Assembly (NCBI GenBank): GCA_030550395.1
Contig: JAUQPL010000001.1
Span: 379,795-443,794, forward strand
Direction: 5' to 3'
Length of the DNA: 64,000 nt
Source: Bacteroidota bacterium
GTDB lineage: Bacteria; Bacteroidota; Ignavibacteria; Kapaibacteriales; HRBIN21
The notes beneath the pieces are model-generated. The model was not told the origin of the DNA. It saw only the letters and a list, made by a program, of their open reading frames with translations, and made no database searches. Below, piece after piece: positions 1 through 7,103 of the stretch (position 1 is its first letter; each line of letters opens with the position of its first letter). The translations under genes were made by a program, and so were the position numbers.

Positions 1-966
1 CCCCCCCCCTCAGGAGAGCGCCACTGCTGGGGACTCCGATTCCGCTCCCCACTTTTCAACGCCGCCGGCGTATTCAAGTACGGCGAGGGCTACGAACTAT
101 CCTACTGGCATGGTTCCGGGGCATATTTACTGGGGACAATTACCGCCCTACCTCGCCGTGGAATTAAACGCTGGGGAATCCGTCAACCTTTTCTCAGCCT
201 CCCTCGCTCTTGTGCCGCTCTCAACACTTTGGGACTCCCCAACCCGGGACACCATGCCGCCGCGCGCATCGTAGAACGCCTTCCCCGATACCCGGGCTTC
301 CCCATTGGTGTAAGCGTCGCCTTAGACCCCGAACTGAAACTCTCAGAAGCCCTCCAGCGCCTGCTGGAAGGACTCCGTCTGTATAGCGCCGCTGGCGTCG
401 ATTTCATCGAGCTCAACGAGAGCTGCCCCAATATCCCCCATGACCCGTCATGGCGGGCACTGGAATTCCGTCTGCGCTGGATAGCTGAACACTTCCTCTC
501 CCGCCGAGAACGCTCGCTTCCTGTGGTGGTGAAGATCTCCACAGACACACCGGTGGAAGTATTACCAGCGTTACTGGAACTTCTGCTGCAACTTGGCTAC
601 GATGGTATCACCATTGGCAATACGTCCACAGCCTATGAGGCACTATTGCCTACCATTGCTCCCTCGGAACGGCATCTCTATACATGGTTTTGGCATCGCT
701 TCGGTGGCGGGATCAGCGGAGCCCCACTTGCTCATCGCCGCCGACAGCTTATCAGCTTGAGCGCTCAGTGGATTGCCCGCCACGCAACAGCACGTGAATT
801 CCACCTCCTGGCCGTCGGCGGCATTATGAATCCTACGGACCTCCGCGAAGTTCTCTCCGCTGGAGCAAGCCTTGCCCAATGGTATACTGGTTATCTCCAC
901 GCCCTCGCCACCCACGGTGACGCCGTCTACCGATGGATGTCCTCCTCCTGTTGCGCTCACCCATGA
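1..966 (+). CDS. pyrD: Dihydroorotate dehydrogenase, 5' end cut by the window edge
   Basis: Oxidises dihydroorotate to orotate in pyrimidine synthesis, using FMN. The frame is open from base 1, so the ORF-track start at 229 is internal. Upstream codons already encode family sequence (NAAGVFKYGEGY, NTLGLPNPGH would follow). Visible motifs are IELNESCPN (about residue 140 of the visible part), the lysine in VVVKIS, the NTST segment, GGGISGAPL, and the FMN-phosphate region VGGI..AGASLAQWYTG. The motif carries Cys (SCPN), the catalytic base typical of class 1 enzymes; class 2 membrane enzymes usually have Ser there. The rest of the layout is more class-2-like, so the electron acceptor is uncertain. 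Its TGA overlaps the ATG of the next gene (ATGA). Confidence 0.9.
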   Translation, partial: PPPSGERHCWGLRFRSPLFNAAGVFKYGEGYELSYWHGSGAYLLGTITALPRRGIKRWGIRQPFLSLPRSCAALNTLGLPNPGHHAAARIVERLPRYPGFPIGVSVALDPELKLSEALQRLLEGLRLYSAAGVDFIELNESCPNIPHDPSWRALEFRLRWIAEHFLSRRERSLPVVVKISTDTPVEVLPALLELLLQLGYDGITIGNTSTAYEALLPTIAPSERHLYTWFWHRFGGGISGAPLAHRRRQLISLSAQWIARHATAREFHLLAVGGIMNPTDLREVLSAGASLAQWYTGYLHALATHGDAVYRWMSSSCCAHP

Positions 967-1280
967 TCCGACGCTTGTTCGCAGCAGGTATCGCTTTCCT
1001 GACCGTTTCTTGCCATTCAGGATGGGACACAGAAGAGGAGCGATTTGCCCAGACATATGCAGAAATTCTGGTCGTTCGGGAACTCTATCCAGACACTGCA
1101 CTTGGCAATGCCCGCGTGCGGACTCTCCTACGGCAATACGGCTACCGCGGGGAAGAGGAATTCCGACAACACTTCCTCACTTTTGCCCGTGAACCAGCAC
1201 GGCTACGCCGAATTCTGGACTCAGCCGCTACCCGTGCCGAACGGATGCTCCAGGATTCGCTCCGGTACCGCCCCCGCTAA
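963..1280 (+). CDS. Small predicted lipoprotein
   Basis: A 105-residue protein of unknown function. I start it at 963, where ATG overlaps the pyrD stop as ATGA, rather than at the earlier ORF-track start (933). From 963 the protein opens with MIRRLFAAGIAFLTVSC, a typical signal peptide with a lipobox (LTVSC) and mature Cys at residue 17. The remainder is charged, mostly helical and rich in Arg and Glu (ARLRRILDSAATRAERM). It is translationally coupled to pyrD, but I see no metabolic link. Its last 60 bases overlap the end of the convergent kmo gene, so the two genes have no terminator between them. Bacteroidota carry many small unnamed lipoproteins of this shape. Confidence 0.65.
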   Translation: MIRRLFAAGIAFLTVSCHSGWDTEEERFAQTYAEILVVRELYPDTALGNARVRTLLRQYGYRGEEEFRQHFLTFAREPARLRRILDSAATRAERMLQDSLRYRPR

Positions 1281-2645
1281 AAGCGCCGGATCGCACGGCG
1301 GCAGTTCCTCCACCAGCTTTTCCATCATCTGCTGGAATGAAGGTGCTTGCCAGTCCGACTCCGACTCTGTTCGCTCTAAAAGTATCTCCAAAATGCGCTC
1401 CTGAAGCCGACCACGCCGCAGCGCTTCAGCATAAGGCATATGAGTGAACGTAACCATTGTGTAGAGCGGAACAAAACGGTCAGGGTATCGGTCGGCAAGA
1501 TACTGCTCCAGCTTTTTCCGTAACTGAAACCGAGGGTGGAGCACGCCATCCCGCATTTCTACAAAGTTCTCCAGTGCCAGTTGAGCAATAGCATCAGCGC
1601 TCGGCTTACGGAAGCGCTCAAAGGCACGGAAAGCTGTCGACCAATCCGGATCATATTGCCGGAGAAATTCCAGCAGGACGACACAATCTTCAAACCCTGC
1701 ATTCATTCCCTGCCCGTAGAAGGGAACGATTGCATGGGCAGCGTCACCCAACAGGAGGACCTTACCATCATAGCTCCACGGAAAACAGCGTATCGTCAGC
1801 AGGCTCCCCGTGGGATTGACAAAGAACTCCTCCGTCAGTTTCGGCATAAGCGGAACAGTATCAGGGAATTCACTCCGGAAGAAGTGACGCACATCCTCCT
1901 CCGTCCGCAACGCTGCAAATGACAGCTCCCCTTCCAAGGGGAAGAAGAGGGTGCACGTAAAGCTACCATCAGGGTTCGGAAGGGCAATCAGCATGAAGGA
2001 GTGGCGTGGCCAGATATGAAGTGCTCGCGGGAAAAGCGCCCACGCCCCGTCAGAACGGGGAGGGATTGTCAGCTCCTTGTAGCCATAGTCCAAGTACTCC
2101 TGGCAGTAATTGAAGCCCTCCAGATGCTGCATCCGCAGGCGGACGGCCGAATATGCTCCGTCCACTCCGAAGACGACCTCTGCCTCCAAGCGCTGCCGCT
2201 CCCCCGTAGGCGTTTCTACTAGCACTGCTGGCGTTTCCAATTCCACATCCACACAACGGTGTTCAAAGAGAATTCGGGCATTGGGATATTCCTCCACGGC
2301 TGTCAACAGTAACTCATTGAGGCGACGTCGGTGGAAAGAATAGATCGCCTGTCCAGGCTTGCCGTATGGCTGGAAGCGCGTGCTTCCAGAGGGTTCGTGA
2401 ATCATACGCCCTTCCATCGGGAGCGCAAAGGGACGAACTTGCTCATCCAGCCTTGCCAGGCGGAGCGCCCTCCAGCCACGGTCAGAGACCGCCAGATTGA
2501 TGGAACGCCCTCCAGGAATTGCCGTCCGGCGCAAGTCAGAACGTCTCTCAAGAACTGTCACTCGGTGCCCCTGCTGCGCTAAGAGCCGTGCCCAAAGAGC
2601 ACCGACCAATCCAGCACCGACAATGACGACATTCCGCTGGCGCAT
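1221..2645 (-). CDS. kmo: Kynurenine 3-monooxygenase
   Basis: FAD- and NADPH-dependent enzyme that hydroxylates L-kynurenine to 3-hydroxykynurenine in tryptophan degradation or de novo NAD synthesis. The protein is 474 residues. It opens with the FAD dinucleotide-binding fold (VIVGAGLVGALWARLLAQQG), carries a GRSINLA stretch near residue 45, and has the second FAD motif LLGDAAHAIVPFYGQGMNAG near residue 310, a KMO signature. The ORF track begins at a GTG at 2648. I prefer the ATG at 2645, which overlaps the upstream gene's stop as TGATG. It is last in a tightly overlapped minus-strand run (flippase, MauE-like, methyltransferase/MTHFR, unknown). No other kynurenine-pathway gene is in the window. 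Confidence 0.93.
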   Translation of the reverse strand: MRQRNVVIVGAGLVGALWARLLAQQGHRVTVLERRSDLRRTAIPGGRSINLAVSDRGWRALRLARLDEQVRPFALPMEGRMIHEPSGSTRFQPYGKPGQAIYSFHRRRLNELLLTAVEEYPNARILFEHRCVDVELETPAVLVETPTGERQRLEAEVVFGVDGAYSAVRLRMQHLEGFNYCQEYLDYGYKELTIPPRSDGAWALFPRALHIWPRHSFMLIALPNPDGSFTCTLFFPLEGELSFAALRTEEDVRHFFRSEFPDTVPLMPKLTEEFFVNPTGSLLTIRCFPWSYDGKVLLLGDAAHAIVPFYGQGMNAGFEDCVVLLEFLRQYDPDWSTAFRAFERFRKPSADAIAQLALENFVEMRDGVLHPRFQLRKKLEQYLADRYPDRFVPLYTMVTFTHMPYAEALRRGRLQERILEILLERTESESDWQAPSFQQMMEKLVEELPPCDPALLAGAVPERILEHPFGTGSG

Positions 2646-3262
2646 CACTCCTCCTGCTCCTTCCCGACCTGTAGGAAGGGGACAGCCTCACGAATGGTTA
2701 CCCCCTCAACGGTAACGACAGAACCAGGCAGAGGTTGGAGAAGAATCCATTCGGTCAACACCGGCTCTGCAGGAAGCCACAATGGGGGTAGGCACTCTAA
2801 GCGGGCCTCCACACCTCGCTCCCACTGGATTAGGTGCCACCGATGACTCCCTGAAGTCGGGGCCTCAAGCGTATCCTGCCGCCCTACCGCTTGCAGGATG
2901 ACGCGATCGGGCAACACCATCAGCTCCACGGGGGCCTTACCCTGCTGCCGCCACGCCAACGGAGTCGTTCGCAAAAGGAGACGATAACCGCCGGAAGAGT
3001 GCAATTGGAGAGTTGCCATAAACATCGTCAGCCCTGTGACACGCAACGCCAGAGCTGTCCCCGAGTAGAGCCGAATAGCTCCCTCCCCCGTCCGATCCCA
3101 CCTGAGTGAATCTCCCACGAAGCGAACCTCTACGGGAAACTCCACTCCCGCCTGGTCCATGATAAGGGAAGACTCGCCCACTGGCAGTATACTGTCCGTA
3201 GCAACGTAAATGAGAAGCCCGCACCCGCTTGTCAGTCCTGCCAGAGATATCCACCACTTCAT
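2645..3262 (-). CDS. Membrane-anchored protein of unknown function
   Basis: A 205-residue protein I do not recognise. It begins MKWWISLAGLTSGCGLLIYV, a signal anchor or lipoprotein-like leader, followed by an exported part of short beta-prone stretches (VEFPVEVRFVGDSLRW, YRLLLRTTPLAW). The first 45 residues loosely resemble exported beta-sandwich proteins of the LptC kind, but the similarity is too weak for a call. Its ATG overlaps the upstream stop (ATGA) and its TGA overlaps the kmo ATG, so it is translated as part of that operon. No catalytic motif is visible. Confidence 0.7.
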   Translation of the reverse strand: MKWWISLAGLTSGCGLLIYVATDSILPVGESSLIMDQAGVEFPVEVRFVGDSLRWDRTGEGAIRLYSGTALALRVTGLTMFMATLQLHSSGGYRLLLRTTPLAWRQQGKAPVELMVLPDRVILQAVGRQDTLEAPTSGSHRWHLIQWERGVEARLECLPPLWLPAEPVLTEWILLQPLPGSVVTVEGVTIREAVPFLQVGKEQEE

Positions 3263-5121
3263 GGAACCAGCGCCGGCTGTTCTGGAATCAACTCCAAGCG
3301 ACGGAGAATCTCCACCGCAATATCGTATCGCCGAAACGGGGGCATTAAGTAGATGCCATCCGCCGTGTGACGAACCGCCTGGACGAGTTCCACAGCAATG
3401 GCAATCCCTTCCGCTATCGCTGCTTCAGGAGTATCAGCCTGCGCCATCCGTTGGCGAACCCACACGGGGATCGTGATCCCGGGCACCTCATAATGCAGGA
3501 ACTCCGCATGGCGTACATTCCGCAAGGGAAGAATGCCAGCCACGACAGCAACAGGCAGCTGCTCTGTAGCCTGACGAAAACGTTCCCAAAGCTTTAGATC
3601 AAAGACTGGTTGCGTGAAGACAACTTGTGCTCCCTCCGCAACCTTGCGTTCCAGGCGCGCCCGTTCCTCCCGCCAGTTCTCTGCCGCCGGATTACAGGCA
3701 CATGCAATGCAGAAGTTCATCTTCTGCCCGAGAAAATTATCGCTTGCATCCCGCCCTTCGTTGAAGGAACGGAGAATCCGAATCAGACCGATGGAATCAA
3801 CATCAAAAACCGCCGCAGCGAACGGATAATCACCAATATGCGGTGGATCCCCTGTCACCGCCAAAATATTGCGCACTCCTAAGGCGTAGGCCCCTAAGAG
3901 CTCCGATTGGAGAGCAACCAGGTTACGGTCACGGCATGCAATATGGGCAATACATTCCATCCCCGTCTGACTCTGCACCAAATGTGCCAAAGCAATCGGG
4001 CTAATGCGCAGGCGAGCTCGGGCTCCATCGGAGATATTGATCGCATCAATCCCGCAGCGCTGCAGATACCGAGCTCCCTCTATCACAGAGTCCATCCCCA
4101 CACCTCGCGGGACATCCATTTCTACCGTGACCACGAACTTCCGCCCCAACTTCTGTGCAAATGGAGTCGGCGGAGGCGGCTCAGCAAACACTGGCTCCGT
4201 ATCCCCGGTGGGCTCCGGTTCTAATTTCTTCTCCACTGCTCTGCCCGGGAAAGCTTGCTGCACAGCCTGCACAATGGCTCGGACACATTCAACTGTTGCT
4301 CCGCCATCGGCTCCCACAATCCGCACACCAAGCTCGACCAACTCCCGGGCAACACGTGCCAGATAATCCGGCTCTGGATTGTAGGAACGGACATCCCCTT
4401 TGATCTGCGGGACACCAACATCGGGAATAGCACAGACAGGGACCGATGCCACTGCCACTATTCTACGGGCAATGCTGAGCATCCTCTGAGGTCCGACCGT
4501 GCCTGCAGCCCCAAGTGCCGCAACAAGAAACCGACTAATCCGCTGCACGACCTGGCTCGGGAACGAACTTGCCAGCACCGAACCATCCTCTGCAAATGCC
4601 TTCAGTGCCACAATCGGCAGACGCGGATTGACCATCTGCGCCGCCTCTATAGCCAGCTCAAGCTCCCGCACCTCCACAAAGCCCTTCAGAAACAACAGCT
4701 CAGCACCCCCATCAACCAACGCCACAATCTGCTCAATGAAGGCTTGCCGTGCCGCCTCGGGTTCTATAGGACCGAGCGGACCCAACAACTTCCCTGTCGG
4801 TCCTACAACTCCTGCAGCATATGCCCGATGCAATGCCGCACACCGCGCCAACCACACCGCTGTCCGATTAAGCTCGTACACCTTGTCGGCTAAGCCGTAT
4901 CGCTCCAAAGCAATCCGGTTGGCCCGCAAAGTGTTCGTCTGCACAATATCCGCCCCTGCCTCAACGAAGCAGCGATGAATATCTTCCACTACGGCCGGTT
5001 GCTCCAGGACATAGAGCTCCGGCGGCTGCTCCCACAAACCCCGTCGTTGGAGCTCCGCCTCTATAGAGCCATCAGTAACCAGCACCCCCTGGCGTAATCG
5101 CTCTGCAAAGGGAAGCTTCAT
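3259..5121 (-). CDS. Homocysteine S-methyltransferase-like/methylenetetrahydrofolate reductase fusion (YitJ type), zinc site missing
   Basis: A 620-residue two-domain protein. The C-terminal half (about 320-600) is a convincing FAD-dependent 5,10-methylene-THF reductase of the YitJ type, with a TVEMDVPRG start, CRDRNLVALQSELLGAYALG, NILAVTGDPP, GVFDVDSIGL-like and VFTQPVFD motifs. The N-terminal half (about 1-295) has the homocysteine methyltransferase barrel, including AGADIVQTNTLRANRIALERYGL. Family members bind catalytic zinc through Cys in G-N-C-x-x-G-P and in GGCCGTTP. Here those read GAAGTVGP and GADGGATV, and the E-T-F-x-D motif is KGFVEV. All three zinc cysteines are gone, so methyl transfer to homocysteine by the usual mechanism looks unlikely. 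The gene overlaps its neighbours by ATGA and TGATG. Confidence 0.88.
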   Translation of the reverse strand: MKLPFAERLRQGVLVTDGSIEAELQRRGLWEQPPELYVLEQPAVVEDIHRCFVEAGADIVQTNTLRANRIALERYGLADKVYELNRTAVWLARCAALHRAYAAGVVGPTGKLLGPLGPIEPEAARQAFIEQIVALVDGGAELLFLKGFVEVRELELAIEAAQMVNPRLPIVALKAFAEDGSVLASSFPSQVVQRISRFLVAALGAAGTVGPQRMLSIARRIVAVASVPVCAIPDVGVPQIKGDVRSYNPEPDYLARVARELVELGVRIVGADGGATVECVRAIVQAVQQAFPGRAVEKKLEPEPTGDTEPVFAEPPPPTPFAQKLGRKFVVTVEMDVPRGVGMDSVIEGARYLQRCGIDAINISDGARARLRISPIALAHLVQSQTGMECIAHIACRDRNLVALQSELLGAYALGVRNILAVTGDPPHIGDYPFAAAVFDVDSIGLIRILRSFNEGRDASDNFLGQKMNFCIACACNPAAENWREERARLERKVAEGAQVVFTQPVFDLKLWERFRQATEQLPVAVVAGILPLRNVRHAEFLHYEVPGITIPVWVRQRMAQADTPEAAIAEGIAIAVELVQAVRHTADGIYLMPPFRRYDIAVEILRRLELIPEQPALVP

Positions 5122-5582
5122 CAGCGCCGAATGTACTGCTCAACGCCCCAGCGTTGTGGTGTCCATACCACCAATACCAATGCTGCCACTAACAAAGCAA
5201 TATCGTGCAGCACCCGCTCCCAGCCAATCCGTTCCGTTGCCGTCTGCGAAAAGCATCCGCAATGGATATCCAGTCCTCGCACCAACGCCGATACCAAAGC
5301 CACGGTGAATACCACCAATAGTCCAGCAGCGACCATTGCTGCTGCTTGTACCCGCAAGCCCGCCAGCAGCATCAGACCAACCATCAGCTCCAACCACGGT
5401 AAAACGATGGCGAGAACATTGACTAACTCCAGCGGTACCAAACGGTAATTTGCAATATTGCGGGCAAAAAGCTCTGGATTGCCCAACTTGTCTGCTGCAG
5501 CAACCAGAAAAACCATCCCCAACACAAGTCGCAGAAGTAGCCCAATACCCTCTCGCGCACGCTCCATCAGTATCTGCCTCAC
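5121..5582 (-). CDS. MauE/DoxX-family membrane protein
   Basis: A 153-residue integral membrane protein with four predicted helices: IGLLLRLVLGMVFLVAAADK, LVNVLAIVLPWLELMVGLML, AAMVAAGLLVVFTVALVSAL and a C-terminal LHDIALLVAALVLVVWT. The FLVAAADKLGNP segment and the C-x-C motif in DIHCGCF before the last helix are typical of the MauE/DoxX redox-associated family. Some members help form disulfides or mature methylamine dehydrogenase; the substrate here is unknown. Its TGA overlaps the ATG of the methyltransferase/MTHFR gene (TGATG), and it lies 35 bp after the flippase. Confidence 0.8.
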   Translation of the reverse strand: MRQILMERAREGIGLLLRLVLGMVFLVAAADKLGNPELFARNIANYRLVPLELVNVLAIVLPWLELMVGLMLLAGLRVQAAAMVAAGLLVVFTVALVSALVRGLDIHCGCFSQTATERIGWERVLHDIALLVAALVLVVWTPQRWGVEQYIRR

Positions 5583-5617
5583 ACAGGTAATTGTTCCCCG
5601 AAATTACGCCAATCCCC

Positions 5618-7096
5618 CTAAACGGAACCACGCCATATCCGCCACCATCCCCACAGGAGCCCTACAGCAACAACGCTCCAAAGCAACCGCCCAATGATCG
5701 GGCTCCCCATCCCCAGAATTGCCACAATACCGGCAATCCCCCACACACCCCCAACCCGCCCCCACGGATATGGTACGGGATAGAGCCGCTGTGCAAAGAG
5801 GAGCATCGCAAGGGCTGCTACTGTGTAGGCTCCTAGCGTTGCCCATGCTGCTCCTCGATATCCCAACCAAGGCACCAAGAGCAGGAGGAGCCCAATGTTT
5901 GTGACCGCCGCAAGGATCATTGCCCCTGCTAAACGCTCCGTCCGCTTCCGAATATGGGCAGCAGCAGCAGCGAAAACGTAGATACCGAAGAGCACATACC
6001 CTGCAGCAACAATCGGCACAATGTCAAGCCCCTCCCAGTAGTCCGGATGGATCAGGAAACCTCCCCCAATGGGCATCTGCGCCAGCACAGGAATCCACAG
6101 CACCATCCCCACAAAGAACAGGGCTGCCGTAAGATTCCATCGCCAAAAGACGGCTGCAAATAGCTGCGGGCCATCGGGACGCTGCGCCTGCTGGAGGAAA
6201 AAGGGACGCCAAGCATATTCAAAAACCGTAACCATCAACAACATGGGCAATGCTAAACGGTAGTTCGCTTGGTAAATGCCAACTGCCTGCGCATCTGCCA
6301 ACAACATCAGCAGTGGACGGTCCACCACATGGAGTGCTATACTTGCCAATGCTGCCGGGACTGCCGGTAGCCCATATCGGAGCATCTCCCAGTAAAGACC
6401 TGCCTGCCACTGCCATCGGAATAAACGTGCAATAACCGGGGCTGTCCCTACTGCCGTACTGGCTGACGCCACAACTCCTGCCCACAGCACTCCAGGAGCT
6501 CCCCAACGCCATACAAGTACAAAGAGCACCGTGGCTGCCACCTGCACGACCGCATTCACCAGGCGGAGTCCTCCATACCATAACGGACGCCGTCGTAGGC
6601 GCAACTCTGCTAATGGGACAACGGCAACCCCGTCCAACAACATCACAAGCGCCGCCGCCCGTACTCCCTCTGCCCCCAACCGAGAGAGCTGGAGCACGGG
6701 TGCAAGGACAGGAGCTGCTATCCACACCCCAAGACACAGGAGAGCTCCGTTGACCACCATGGTTCCCCATGCATACGCAAAGACAGCTCTCCGGGCCTCT
6801 CCCTGCCGCTCTGCTGCAAAGCGCATATATGCTGACTCCCAGCCCAACGCTAACACCACGTTAGCAAACGCCAACAACGCGAAGAGATAGCTCACCTCCC
6901 CAAATGCCTCCGGCTGAAGCACATTTGTGTACAGAGGCGTCAGCAGAAAAGTGAGCAAGCGGACAAGAAGCATGGTTACAGCATAGACAAACGTATCGCT
7001 GGCAAGCTGTCGGAGCTGCCATCGCCTTCCGACAGATCCCGTGCCTATCGCCCCTATGCCTTCGGAAAGCCCTATTTTTGCATGCCCTTTTGACAT
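5618..7096 (-). CDS. Polysaccharide/lipid-linked oligosaccharide flippase (Wzx-like, MOP superfamily)
   Basis: About 492 residues and 12-14 hydrophobic helices. It opens with SDTFVYAVTMLLVRLLTFLL and PLYTNVLQPEAFGEVSYLFA, the typical first two helices of the polysaccharide-biosynthesis branch of the MOP flippases. It probably flips an undecaprenyl-linked sugar across the inner membrane, but no glycosyltransferases are nearby to name the product. Possible starts are GTG 7114, ATG 7105 and ATG 7096. I use 7096, where AAGGG lies about ten bases upstream on the minus strand. Its start region interlocks with the start of the divergent peptidase gene. A later start just before the first helix cannot be excluded. 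Confidence 0.85.
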   Translation of the reverse strand: MSKGHAKIGLSEGIGAIGTGSVGRRWQLRQLASDTFVYAVTMLLVRLLTFLLTPLYTNVLQPEAFGEVSYLFALLAFANVVLALGWESAYMRFAAERQGEARRAVFAYAWGTMVVNGALLCLGVWIAAPVLAPVLQLSRLGAEGVRAAALVMLLDGVAVVPLAELRLRRRPLWYGGLRLVNAVVQVAATVLFVLVWRWGAPGVLWAGVVASASTAVGTAPVIARLFRWQWQAGLYWEMLRYGLPAVPAALASIALHVVDRPLLMLLADAQAVGIYQANYRLALPMLLMVTVFEYAWRPFFLQQAQRPDGPQLFAAVFWRWNLTAALFFVGMVLWIPVLAQMPIGGGFLIHPDYWEGLDIVPIVAAGYVLFGIYVFAAAAAHIRKRTERLAGAMILAAVTNIGLLLLLVPWLGYRGAAWATLGAYTVAALAMLLFAQRLYPVPYPWGRVGGVWGIAGIVAILGMGSPIIGRLLWSVVAVGLLWGWWRIWRGSV

Positions 7097-7103
7097 GGTG
7101 ACC

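Noticed and set aside
4255-4893. 212-aa plus-strand ORF opposite the methyltransferase/MTHFR gene
   Set aside because: It is rich in His, Cys, Arg and Pro with no motif, and the minus-strand frame is clearly coding.
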